Shown here: positions 39,166-47,961 of the stretch, piece by piece
Layout: every line of letters starts with the position of its first letter
Position numbering within the stretch: the stretch's first letter is position 1
NCBI RefSeq assembly: GCF_002218065.1
Contig: NZ_BDUB01000001.1
Coordinates: 1,127,567-1,191,566, forward strand
Length of the DNA: 64,000 nucleotides
Source of the DNA: Nodularia sp. NIES-3585
Lineage (GTDB): Bacteria > Cyanobacteriota > Cyanobacteriia > Cyanobacteriales > Nostocaceae
Direction: 5' to 3'
Program-made: the position numbers and the translations under genes
Notes under the pieces: generated by a model
What the model was told of the DNA's origin: nothing
The model's database searches: none
What the model saw: only the letters and a program-made list of their open reading frames with translations

Positions 39166-40028
39166 AACTAGCAGTTTACGGAAAAGGTGGTATAGGTAAA
39201 TCCACAACTAGCTGTAATATATCCGTCGCCCTAGCCAAACGCGGCAAGAAAGTTCTGCAAATCGGTTGTGACCCCAAACACGACAGCACTTTCACTCTCA
39301 CAGGGTTTTTGATTCCCACAATTATCGACACCCTCCAAGAAAAGGACTACCACTACGAAGATGTTTGGCCAGAAGACGTAATTTACAAAGGCTATGGCGG
39401 TGTAGATTGCGTCGAAGCAGGTGGACCACCAGCGGGTGCAGGCTGTGGTGGCTACGTAGTCGGCGAAACAGTAAAATTACTCAAAGAACTCAACGCTTTT
39501 GATGAGTATGATGTGATTTTGTTTGATGTGCTAGGTGACGTTGTTTGTGGTGGTTTTGCAGCCCCACTCAACTATGCTGATTACTGCATGATTGTAACTG
39601 ACAATGGCTTTGATGCCTTGTTTGCTGCCAATCGAATTGCCGCATCAGTCCGCGAGAAAGCACGAACTCACCCACTGCGTTTAGCTGGCTTAATTGGCAA
39701 CCGCACCTCGAAGCGTGACTTGATAGATAAATATATAGAAACAGTTCCTATGCCAGTGCTGGAAGTCTTACCTTTAATTGAAGACATCCGTGTTTCCCGC
39801 GTCAAGGGTAAAACTTTGTTTGAAATGGCAGAACATGATCCTTCTCTGAACTACGTTTGCGATTATTACCTCAACATCGCTGACCAAATTCTGGCGCGTC
39901 CAGAAGGTGTTGTACCAAATGATACACCAGACCGTGAATTGTTCTCCTTGTTGTCTGATTTTTATCTAAATCCGGGTAAACCCCAGGTTCCTAATGCAGA
40001 AGAGGCACTAGACTTGATGATTGTATAA
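39162..40028 (+). CDS. chlL: Light-independent protochlorophyllide reductase, iron protein
   Basis: 288 aa, GTG start. NifH-like: P-loop [10 protein letters not shown] at residues 6-15, cluster ligands Cys95 (AGAGCGGY) and Cys129 (DVVCGGF), switch regions GCDPKHDST and FDVLGDVV. As a homodimer it passes electrons, with ATP hydrolysis, to ChlNB for dark reduction of protochlorophyllide. It leads the chlL-ORF-chlN operon; chlB is not in the window. Confidence 0.97.
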   Translation: MKLAVYGKGGIGKSTTSCNISVALAKRGKKVLQIGCDPKHDSTFTLTGFLIPTIIDTLQEKDYHYEDVWPEDVIYKGYGGVDCVEAGGPPAGAGCGGYVVGETVKLLKELNAFDEYDVILFDVLGDVVCGGFAAPLNYADYCMIVTDNGFDALFAANRIAASVREKARTHPLRLAGLIGNRTSKRDLIDKYIETVPMPVLEVLPLIEDIRVSRVKGKTLFEMAEHDPSLNYVCDYYLNIADQILARPEGVVPNDTPDRELFSLLSDFYLNPGKPQVPNAEEALDLMIV

Positions 40029-40057
40029 CATCATCAATATTCAGGATGAGGAAAAAT

Positions 40058-40798
40058 ATGGCTTTCTTTAATAGTTTTACAGATTCAATCAGACAGAAGT
40101 GGCTGCAATTTTTTCAGGCAAACCGTGAATGGATTACCCTGCACATGAAAGCAGAGTCGGTTTACACTCCTGATGGCGGAAAACGTCCACCTTCATACCT
40201 CATCCTGGGCGTTGTCAATGCGCTGGAACCAAAACTGGCACAGTTAATGATGCCCTTTTCCAGACTTAATCCTGACGCTGATACCCTGATTGAAGTGCTG
40301 GATTTGCATTTTGATCCAGATATTGCTCTCGGTAATCGTTTTATTCCTCCAGCCGAGACAGAAGATGCAGAAGAGATAAATCAATACGAGTCAGCAGTGG
40401 ACGTGGATGAAAACACTGAGGAAGATGAAACTCTAGCGATTTCTGACTCAAATGGCTTTGAGATGGATTCTGACCTGCAAACTCTAGTAGTTGACGAATC
40501 CCAGTCAAACGAAAATGAACTGGGTGATGAGTTTAATGAAATACTCAGTACGGAAGCGGATGATTTTGGGGAGATTTCCTTTGATGCACCAACTGCGTCC
40601 CCAGAAATGCTGGATGAAGAAATGCTGGATGGTCTGAATACACCAGACGAAAACGCTTTTAGAGACGTATTGTCAGATGTTTGGAGTGATGAAAACGCAT
40701 TAGGAAAGATTGAAGAAAATAACGATTTATTAGGGGAAGAACTGCCATCAGGAGTTTTTGATGAATCAGAGATTGCCCGTCTCTTCCCCAACGCTTAA
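40058..40798 (+). CDS. Conserved protein between chlL and chlN (ORF254-like, DUF5331-like)
   Basis: 246 aa from the ATG at 40058, preceded by GAGG 8 nt upstream; an ATG four codons earlier overlaps that signal. Two parts: a folded N-terminal about 100 residues (FTDSIRQKWLQFFQANREWI, PDGGKRPPSYLILGVVNALEP) and a long, highly acidic disordered tail ending ARLFPNA. Its place between chlL and chlN matches ORF254 of Leptolyngbya boryana. Disruption studies I recall left dark chlorophyll synthesis largely intact; its role remains unknown. Confidence 0.75.
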   Translation: MAFFNSFTDSIRQKWLQFFQANREWITLHMKAESVYTPDGGKRPPSYLILGVVNALEPKLAQLMMPFSRLNPDADTLIEVLDLHFDPDIALGNRFIPPAETEDAEEINQYESAVDVDENTEEDETLAISDSNGFEMDSDLQTLVVDESQSNENELGDEFNEILSTEADDFGEISFDAPTASPEMLDEEMLDGLNTPDENAFRDVLSDVWSDENALGKIEENNDLLGEELPSGVFDESEIARLFPNA

Positions 40799-40823
40799 TT
40801 ATTACCGTTCTTGTTGAATATAG

Positions 40824-42350
<1,527 letters not shown>

Positions 42351-42357
42351 TAATATG

Positions 42358-42386
42358 GAGTGGGGTGAATGATGCTAACCCCACTC
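42358..42386 (+). terminator. Hairpin after chlN
   Basis: A 9-bp stem, GAGTGGGGT/ACCCCACTC, 7 nt past the chlN stop. The T-run behind it is weak (TATGTTATT), so termination may be partial. Confidence 0.4.
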
Positions 42387-42416
42387 TATGTTATTCCGGT
42401 ATAAGTGAGGTTTTCT

Positions 42417-42638
42417 ATGAGCAATACTATATCTTTTCAAGAAATAATTGGATACGTTGAAGCTCTTTCTCAGGAAGACCAAGATTTATTACTAGAACTA
42501 ATTCAAAAAAGAAGAGTTGAAAAACGACGCGCAGAAATAGCTAATCATGCAGCGCAAACCTTAGCAGCAATTGACGCAGGAACAGCTAAAAAAGGTACTG
42601 TAGGAGATTTATGGGCTGATTTAACTGGAGATGAATGA
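42417..42638 (+). CDS. Type II antitoxin (RelE/YafQ-partner type)
   Basis: 73 aa from the ATG at 42417, which has GTGAGG in front. Helical, ending GDLWADLTGDE, and its stop overlaps the next ATG by ATGA. Size, charge and coupling to a RelE-like gene make it the cognate antitoxin. DNA-binding class is not recognisable with certainty. Confidence 0.7.
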   Translation: MSNTISFQEIIGYVEALSQEDQDLLLELIQKRRVEKRRAEIANHAAQTLAAIDAGTAKKGTVGDLWADLTGDE

Positions 42639-42919
42639 AAGTTTTAGTTTGGGATACCAGTTTTAAGAGAGCTTTTAAGCAAGTTGTTCGTAAGAATCCC
42701 CAATTAGAGGGGAAAATATTTGAAATCTTAGAATTACTAGCGTCTGATATATTTAACCCTGTTTTGAAATCTCATAAATTGAGTGGTCAGTTAGAAGGTT
42801 TATGGGCTTGTTCAGTGGCTTATGACTGCCGAATTATCTATACATTAAAACAAGCTGAGGATACACAAGAGGAGATGATTATTTTGGTTGATATCGGTAG
42901 CCACGATGAGGTTTATTAA
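42635..42919 (+). CDS. RelE/YafQ-family mRNA interferase toxin
   Basis: 94 aa. VWDTSFKRAFKQVVRKNP, then HKLSGQLEGLWACSVAYDCRIIYTL and ILVDIGSHDEVY follow the YafQ layout, with the terminal GSHDEVY carrying the usual His/Asp/Tyr cluster. It cleaves mRNA on the ribosome; held by the upstream antitoxin. Starts within the antitoxin stop codon. Confidence 0.85.
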   Translation: MKVLVWDTSFKRAFKQVVRKNPQLEGKIFEILELLASDIFNPVLKSHKLSGQLEGLWACSVAYDCRIIYTLKQAEDTQEEMIILVDIGSHDEVY

Positions 42920-42962
42920 AGTTTGGCTTTGAATTGATTAACACCATAACAGGATGATGATT

Positions 42963-42989
42963 AGGCGAACCAATGTTCGCCTTTTTTTT
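42963..42989 (+). terminator. Rho-independent terminator of the toxin-antitoxin pair
   Basis: A stem of 7-8 bp, AGGCGAAC/GTTCGCCT with loop CAAT, followed by eight T. The T-run ends at the stop codon of the opposing HEPN-like gene, so both convergent units stop here. Confidence 0.85.
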
Positions 42990-43996
42990 CATATTGACAT
43001 AGCACAATAAATTTGGCGTATCAACCAATTTACAGCTTCTATTATCCCGTCGAAATCATCGTAATTTTTTTTACATGATTGATTATTGTCTAGCAGGTTT
43101 TTAAGATTGTTTTCTTGTTCTTCTCTATTATTCTTGTTATGTTCAATAATATTGCGGAATTTTCTAGCGTTATCTATAAGATAATAAAAATTTTTATTCA
43201 ATGGTTCACTAGATGACGCTATTTTAGCTGATGGTCGCTTTAATGCCTTGGATGATGTTGTGGAATTAATAATACGAGGTCTTGAAGAATTGGGTTTATA
43301 AAAATCTTTACCATACAATATAATAAAACATAACTCTAATTTAAAACTTATATGGCTATTTTTTAATTTAGTTAAAGATAGAAAAGATCCCTTATTTGAG
43401 TAGTAGTAGTAATCATTCATGTCTTCTTGATAAGGATTACCTTCATTTTGAGGTCTATATATTTCAGGGAAATTGAAATTTTTTGCTAAGTATTTTTTTT
43501 CCAAAATATCACAAGCTTGTAATAAGCTATCATTATCTGTTTCAATATTAATAAACTTTTTTTGTAAAAAAATTTTAATAACTTCTTCGACAAGACTTAT
43601 AGCACAACCACAAAATCTAAGAAAGTTCTTCTGATAAAGAGAATCCATATTCTTATCATTAATAGTTAATATTTCAATTAATGATTTATTATTTTCATTA
43701 TTTTTAATGAATGAATAAGCTATTAATTTTTGTTGAACTATTTCTACTTCTGTTTGCTTATCAGAATCAAAAGGATTATTTATTTCTCTGGGAATACATA
43801 AATTATTATTAATTGAACAATCAGTTTTTAAATTAGGTTCATCTAATGCACCAGCATTTACAGGAACTTTCTGTATTATTGAAGGAAAAACTGAATGTTC
43901 TTCGAGATGTTTATTGAATGCTAAAGATAAACTATTAATGTCATTTTTAATGGTAGAAATATCGTTTTTAATATCATCAATATCATTTTTCTCCAT
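42989..43996 (-). CDS. HEPN-like putative retron effector (335 aa)
   Basis: The gene starts 1 nt after the reverse transcriptase stop, so it is translationally linked to it. The N terminus is a short coiled coil (about 4-32, IDDIKNDISTIKNDINSL), the middle is helical and Lys/Asn-rich, and the C-terminal helix bundle contains R281-N-I-I-E-H286, fitting the HEPN RNase consensus R-(N/D/H)-x3-H within ARKFRNIIEHNKNN. HEPN proteins act as toxin RNases in Abi, toxin-antitoxin and CRISPR systems. In retrons the partner gene usually encodes the toxic effector that the RT-msDNA complex restrains. No close named homologue comes to mind, so RNase activity is inferred from one motif and context. Strong AT bias suggests horizontal transfer. 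Confidence 0.55.
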   Translation of the reverse strand: MEKNDIDDIKNDISTIKNDINSLSLAFNKHLEEHSVFPSIIQKVPVNAGALDEPNLKTDCSINNNLCIPREINNPFDSDKQTEVEIVQQKLIAYSFIKNNENNKSLIEILTINDKNMDSLYQKNFLRFCGCAISLVEEVIKIFLQKKFINIETDNDSLLQACDILEKKYLAKNFNFPEIYRPQNEGNPYQEDMNDYYYYSNKGSFLSLTKLKNSHISFKLELCFIILYGKDFYKPNSSRPRIINSTTSSKALKRPSAKIASSSEPLNKNFYYLIDNARKFRNIIEHNKNNREEQENNLKNLLDNNQSCKKNYDDFDGIIEAVNWLIRQIYCAMSI

Positions 43997-43997
43997 G

Positions 43998-45146
43998 CTA
44001 TAAGTTTCCTTCTCTCCAACTAAATAACCTATAAAAGAAATTTTTATCTCTCTTGTTTAATTCTAAGTATTGAGTTAAATATTTTTTATAAATAGTGTCA
44101 TTTTTACCTTTCACCATACCTAAAAATTCTATTTTTCCGCGAAGAACTTGCTTAAATTTAGGGGTGTCGCCACTGAAAAGCCTAGCTTTAAATTCATATT
44201 TATTAATATACTCTAATTCAGAAGATTCAAGTCCAAACTTTTCCCAAGCATGAATCATTGCTCGAATTTGACGTATATAATTACGATCTACATTTGGAAA
44301 AGTATTAACAGTTATACTTGTAACTTCCTGATGTTGTTTATCATTCTGAATTCGTACTTTCAGTTGATTAACTTCAAAACTATTTTCTTTAACAATTGAA
44401 TATATATCTTTACCTAAAACAACTTTTTCAAGCTTTTCTGGTTCTTCGGTTATAATGATATAAGCTATTTCTTCAGGAAGGTTAGGTCTCGTTGTTGAAA
44501 ATGTGATATCGTCTGCATATCTTGTGTATGTAAATCTATATTTTTTTGCCAATTTTTGAAATTGACTGTCTAACTTGGCGCAGAGCATATTAGATACTAT
44601 GGGTGATGTAGGAGCGCCTTGAGGTAATTGGTTATCATGGCAACAAATCTGTGCTATAACCGTTGCAACTTCAGGATTTAAAGCATAAGGTAATGCCATA
44701 AACATTCCTCTTACTCTGCCAAAATTGATGGAAACAAAAAAATCTTTTAGATCAAAATTTAATACATAACGCTTACCAATATGGGCTTTTGCATTAGTTA
44801 CAATATTTTTATCTTTTACAAATCCATGAACTGAAGGCTTCACTTGGTAGACACACTGCAAAACTTGATTCAGCTTTTTTTGAATTAATTTTAAAGATGT
44901 TGCAGGAGTAGATATAATACGATATCCTCCTAATTTTTTAGGTATTTGGAAAGTTGTATATCTTTGTTCGTAAGGAATTACATATAAATAATAGACTAAA
45001 TCCCCATAGGGTACTTCCAAAAGTCTTGCTACATCTCTGCCACTTTTTAAAGAATAAAATTTTTTAATTAATTCATCACAATTTTTATCCAAACAAGGTT
45101 TCAGAGCCTTTATCACTTGACTCTTTTTTTCGTAATTTTCGGACAT
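43998..45146 (-). CDS. Retron-type reverse transcriptase
   Basis: 382 aa, a stand-alone RT with no maturase or endonuclease domain, so not a group II intron. RT motifs in order: FQIPKKLGGYRIISTP (RT1), VHGF (106-109), retron region X N118-A-K-A-H122, FDLKDFFVSI (131-140, first catalytic Asp), LPQGAPTSP (174-182), YADD (210-213), and a region Y VTSITVN (275-281). The C-terminal RGKIEFLGMVKG is also seen in retron RTs. It should reverse-transcribe the msd part of the RNA upstream into 2'-5'-linked msDNA, acting in phage defence. Upstream lies the candidate msr-msd; downstream, the HEPN-like gene. Confidence 0.9.
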   Translation of the reverse strand: MSENYEKKSQVIKALKPCLDKNCDELIKKFYSLKSGRDVARLLEVPYGDLVYYLYVIPYEQRYTTFQIPKKLGGYRIISTPATSLKLIQKKLNQVLQCVYQVKPSVHGFVKDKNIVTNAKAHIGKRYVLNFDLKDFFVSINFGRVRGMFMALPYALNPEVATVIAQICCHDNQLPQGAPTSPIVSNMLCAKLDSQFQKLAKKYRFTYTRYADDITFSTTRPNLPEEIAYIIITEEPEKLEKVVLGKDIYSIVKENSFEVNQLKVRIQNDKQHQEVTSITVNTFPNVDRNYIRQIRAMIHAWEKFGLESSELEYINKYEFKARLFSGDTPKFKQVLRGKIEFLGMVKGKNDTIYKKYLTQYLELNKRDKNFFYRLFSWREGNL

Positions 45147-45209
45147 TGCTTAAACCTTTACGTTTAAAGTAGTAACTAATAATACATATTTTAATTAATA
45201 ATTACTAGA

Positions 45210-45229
45210 GTTCTTCCTAACAGAAGAAC
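45210..45229 (-). repeat. Perfect 7-bp hairpin between candidate msd and RT start
   Basis: GTTCTTC/GAAGAAC with a 6-nt loop. It follows the a2 arm and a run of T (ACAATTTTTTAAG) and could stop or stabilise the short RNA while allowing read-through to the RT gene. Confidence 0.5.
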
Positions 45230-45245
45230 CAACTTAAAAAATTGT

Positions 45246-45376
45246 GGAGACATCTAGGACATTATTCCCACTTACTCAAGGAAAACACATCTAAGACAAT
45301 TCTACGTAAAGCTGACTTTATAGCTGACCGTCGCAGGATCAACAACGGCAATCAATAAATATCACTAGACATCTCC
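45246..45376 (-). ncRNA. Candidate retron msr-msd RNA
   Basis: Inverted repeats a1 GGAGATGTCTAG (45376-45365) and a2 CTAGATGTCTCC (45257-45246) pair over 12 positions with two G-U wobbles and enclose the element. Inside, in RNA order: a 7-bp hairpin CCGTTGT/GCGACGG with loop TGATCCT, a weak AAAG/CTTT hairpin, then a hairpin TGTTTTCCTT-GAGT-AAGTGGGAATA (10 bp, one bulge) as possible msd. The end of a1 reads CTAGTGAT, offering a G for 2'-5' priming. It starts at the predicted promoter start point, 100 nt upstream of the RT gene. The msr/msd border cannot be fixed by eye. Confidence 0.6.
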
Positions 45377-45384
45377 TAAATATA

Positions 45385-45413
45385 AAAATATATGTTTTTG
45401 GCTGTACTGTCAA
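45385..45413 (-). promoter_or_regulatory. Sigma70-type promoter for the retron RNA
   Basis: A consensus -35 TTGACA (45413-45408), 17 nt spacer, -10 TATTTT (45390-45385). The expected transcription start, about 45377, is the base just before the a1 repeat. Confidence 0.65.
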
Positions 45414-45620
45414 GAATTTTTTTTTTAGTGATTGTACTGATGACATTATAAAAAAGATAATTGTTTGATTATTATTAATTTTTTAAAATTACAAAGAGCA
45501 ATCATCTTTCCCTAACTTACTCTTGCATTAAAACGATCACGCTCTTTTCTCTCTTTGTTGTTTGCGCCTCTGTGGTATGAGCTACGCGCACGTTAAAAAG
45601 AGCGATCGCTACGCTTGCCA

Positions 45621-45681
45621 AAGGCATCGCTCAAACACCAGACCAATCAGATATAGTTAAATTAAAGAAAAGATGAAAATT
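45621..45681 (+). repeat. 61-bp direct repeat, copy 1 (promoter/leader of orphan antitoxin)
   Basis: AAGGCATCGCTCAAACACCA through ATGAAAATT; 57 of 61 positions identical to copy 2 at 45975-46035. Each copy ends in the first codons of a small antitoxin-type gene. Confidence 0.9.
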
Positions 45682-45906
45682 AATAGTAATTATGCTATAG
45701 AACAATTAATAGTTCGAGTGGCTGATAAGGAAAAAGCAGAAATGCTATTGAAGATTCTTTCAAGTTTAGATTTTGTTAACTCTGTAGAATTAATGGAAGA
45801 TAACGCGAATATATCTGAAGATGAGCAAGATTTTTTTTCTTTGGTGGGGCTGTGGGAAAATAGAAATCTTACTACTGAGTCGATTCGTCAAGAAGCATGG
45901 CGATAA
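45673..45906 (+). CDS. Orphan VapB-type antitoxin (77 aa)
   Basis: The C terminus FFSLVGLWENRNLTTESIRQEAWR is the toxin-binding tail typical of cyanobacterial antitoxins that partner PIN-domain VapC toxins. No toxin gene follows; the next ORF is another antitoxin. The N terminus MKINSNYAIEQLIVRV lies in the duplicated leader. Probably a solitary remnant or trans-acting antitoxin. Confidence 0.65.
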   Translation: MKINSNYAIEQLIVRVADKEKAEMLLKILSSLDFVNSVELMEDNANISEDEQDFFSLVGLWENRNLTTESIRQEAWR

Positions 45907-45974
45907 TATCTTAAATGATTTTATGTTATACCAATATTCTTATAGAGTTTTCTAAGAATAACTCTAAGGTTATC

Positions 45975-46035
45975 AAGGCATCGCCTAAACACCAGACCAA
46001 TCAGATATAGTTAAATTAAAGAAAGAATGAAAATT
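45975..46035 (+). repeat. 61-bp direct repeat, copy 2
   Basis: Located 354 bp downstream of copy 1, in front of the YefM-like antitoxin gene. It supplies the same leader and start codon context. Confidence 0.9.
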
Positions 46036-46302
46036 CAGAATAATTATATTATGCTTAATGGAATTAAACAAAAGGCTGTTGTCGGGAAAGATGGCAAAAT
46101 TGAACTGTCTACCACCGAACTACCAGAAGGAACAGTCGTAGAAGTCATTGTGCTAGTTGAACCATCCACTCAAGAAGATGAAACTACCTATCTGATGAAA
46201 TCAGAAGCTAACAAAACACATTTACTTAAAGCTTTGGAGAATGTAGAAAAAGGAAATTTGATATATGTTGATTTAGACGAATATGAAAAAGGTGGCATTT
46301 GA
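46027..46302 (+). CDS. YefM-like antitoxin of a YoeB-type system
   Basis: 91 aa. N-terminal strand-rich part (KAVVGKDGKIELSTTELPEGTVVEVIV) and a toxin-binding tail YLMKSEANKTHLLKALENVEKGNLIYVDLDEYEK that resembles YefM C termini. It overlaps the toxin gene by 20 nt. Confidence 0.75.
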   Translation: MKIQNNYIMLNGIKQKAVVGKDGKIELSTTELPEGTVVEVIVLVEPSTQEDETTYLMKSEANKTHLLKALENVEKGNLIYVDLDEYEKGGI

Positions 46303-46543
46303 ACCAGAAGCCTTTGAACAACTTGGTGAATGGGCTACAGAAGATAAAAGAATTTTCAAAAAAATATTGGCACTAATTAAAGATATACAAAGAGATGCTT
46401 TTACAGGAATAGGTAAGCCAGAAGCCATGAAATATCAACTACAAGGTTACTGGTCAAGGTGTATTTCAGATGAACATCGATTAGTTTACAAAGTGGAAGC
46501 AGATTTATTAATTATTTTGTCCTGTAAATATCATTATGACTAA
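46283..46543 (+). CDS. YoeB/Txe-family mRNA interferase toxin
   Basis: 86 aa. KKVAFEPEAFEQLGEWATEDKRIFKKILALIKDIQRDAFTGIGKPEAMK and the terminal ISDEHRLVYKV...ILSCKYHYD are hallmark YoeB segments (catalytic Glu, Arg, His, Tyr). Ribosome-dependent RNase, neutralised by the overlapping antitoxin. Confidence 0.92.
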   Translation: MKKVAFEPEAFEQLGEWATEDKRIFKKILALIKDIQRDAFTGIGKPEAMKYQLQGYWSRCISDEHRLVYKVEADLLIILSCKYHYD

Positions 46544-46597
46544 TAAATCTTATACTTATAGTGCTTTTGTCATCACAATAAGGCCTTCGTTAATTAA

Positions 46598-46641
46598 GCT
46601 TAAAAAAGCAATACCCAAACTTAATCAAAAGCTTGGGTATT
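46598..46641 (-). terminator. Rho-independent terminator of the STAS-sugar transferase gene
   Basis: On the minus strand AATACCCAA (46641-46633) pairs with TTGGGTATT (46618-46610) and is followed by GCTTTTTT. It lies 57 nt past the stop of the gene at 46698. Confidence 0.75.
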
Positions 46642-46697
46642 ACTAAAGATGAAAATAGATTGTAAGTTACCAACAAATTAGCACTTAAAGCAATTAG

Positions 46698-47747
46698 CTA
46701 AACAGCACCACTATTTTTATTGAATAGAATTGCTACAGTTTTGAAAATTAATTTCAAATCGTATAATAAACTCCAATTTTTTTGATACTCTAAATCCAGA
46801 CGAATTACATCTTCAAAACTGCGTACCTTAGAACGTCCATTGACTTGCCATTCTCCAGTCATACCGGGTTTAACGTCTAAACGTTGCCATTCTGGTACTT
46901 CATAGCGCTCTACTTCATCTGGTGTGGGTGGTCTAGTACCCACTAAGCTCATATCTCCTTTGAGGACGTTCCAAAATTGCGGTAATTCATCCAAGCTAGT
47001 TCGCCGCAAAAATCGCCCTACCCGTGTTACTCTAGGATCTTTTTCGTTCTTGAAAAATGCACCTTGGACTTCATTTTTAACTTGGGACTTCTTCGCTTCA
47101 GCGTCTACACACATGGAACGGAATTTCCAAATCTTAAAGCGTTTGCCCATCCAACCGCAGCGAATTTGACCAAAGAAAATGGGGCCAGGATCATCACTTT
47201 GGATAGCTACAATAATGGGAATGAACAAAAATCCGGTAATTACCAAACCTACTAGTGCGCCAATAACGTCTATGAACCGTTTCATCCAAGATGCCACAGA
47301 TGGATGAGTGGTAGGTAGTGGCTCTACTTTGCGAGAATTACTCTTGTGGGTATCTGTGGCTTTGTCAGTTTCTATTGGCGACCTTTCGCTGCTAGACTCA
47401 ATGGTGAAAACTTCATCTAATCCTGTGAGGTTTAGCACTGCCATGACTTGAGGAGTAACATTGAGCAAAGTCAAGGCAATCCCTTTTTCCTGGGAATTTT
47501 TGAAATTACTCACCAAAGCACCCAAACCACTACTATCCATAAAAGTAGTTTGGTGAAAATCAATAGTGATTTGCTTGGGAGGTGTATTTTCTTGAATTAA
47601 ATCTTGGCAGGTCTGCTTAAAGGCTACTGCCTCAAGCACGCTTAACCGCGCTGGCACCTGCACTATGACAGTTTCCTGGATAGAAGAAACTGGAAAGTCT
47701 TCCTGTGTGGGTTGGCTAGTCATGAAGCTCTGCACTTTCGTTGCCAT
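46698..47747 (-). CDS. STAS domain fused to a bacterial sugar transferase (undecaprenyl-phosphate glycosyl-1-phosphate transferase)
   Basis: 349 aa. Residues about 20-118 form a STAS/anti-sigma-antagonist domain with the phosphorylatable Ser site MDSSGLGALV (Ser72/Ser73). After a 35-residue linker, residues about 152-349 are a WcaJ/RfbP-type initiating transferase: one membrane helix (VIGALVGLVITGFLFIPIIVAI), DDPGPIFFGQIRCG, KIWKFRSM, RFLRRTSLDELPQFWNVLKGDMSLVGTRPP and DVKPGMTGEWQVNGRS. It starts exopolysaccharide repeat units on the lipid carrier. The fused STAS domain suggests control of polysaccharide start by a kinase/phosphatase switch. Confidence 0.9.
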   Translation of the reverse strand: MATKVQSFMTSQPTQEDFPVSSIQETVIVQVPARLSVLEAVAFKQTCQDLIQENTPPKQITIDFHQTTFMDSSGLGALVSNFKNSQEKGIALTLLNVTPQVMAVLNLTGLDEVFTIESSSERSPIETDKATDTHKSNSRKVEPLPTTHPSVASWMKRFIDVIGALVGLVITGFLFIPIIVAIQSDDPGPIFFGQIRCGWMGKRFKIWKFRSMCVDAEAKKSQVKNEVQGAFFKNEKDPRVTRVGRFLRRTSLDELPQFWNVLKGDMSLVGTRPPTPDEVERYEVPEWQRLDVKPGMTGEWQVNGRSKVRSFEDVIRLDLEYQKNWSLLYDLKLIFKTVAILFNKNSGAV

Positions 47748-47961
47748 GTAAATTTAAACTGCCAAAAATTATTTTATCCTGGTAATTTACTTAACCTCGT
47801 ACTCAGATGATAATTAATTAATAGGTATAAACACTAATAGTTAGTAGTGAGTTTCTCAGGATGGGAGCGGAGATTGCCAGCGACGATTCACAATAGAACA
47901 AGAAGTAAACAAACATCTCCTCTTTTGTGCCAACGCAGCGCGATCGCGTTGCTACTATCCC

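Noticed and set aside
43998-45146. Reverse transcriptase as group II intron or diversity-generating retroelement
   Set aside because: No maturase/X-Zn domains, no intron RNA domain V motif nearby, retron region X NAxxH present; no template/variable repeat pair seen, and the Avd-like four-helix protein is 43 kb away.
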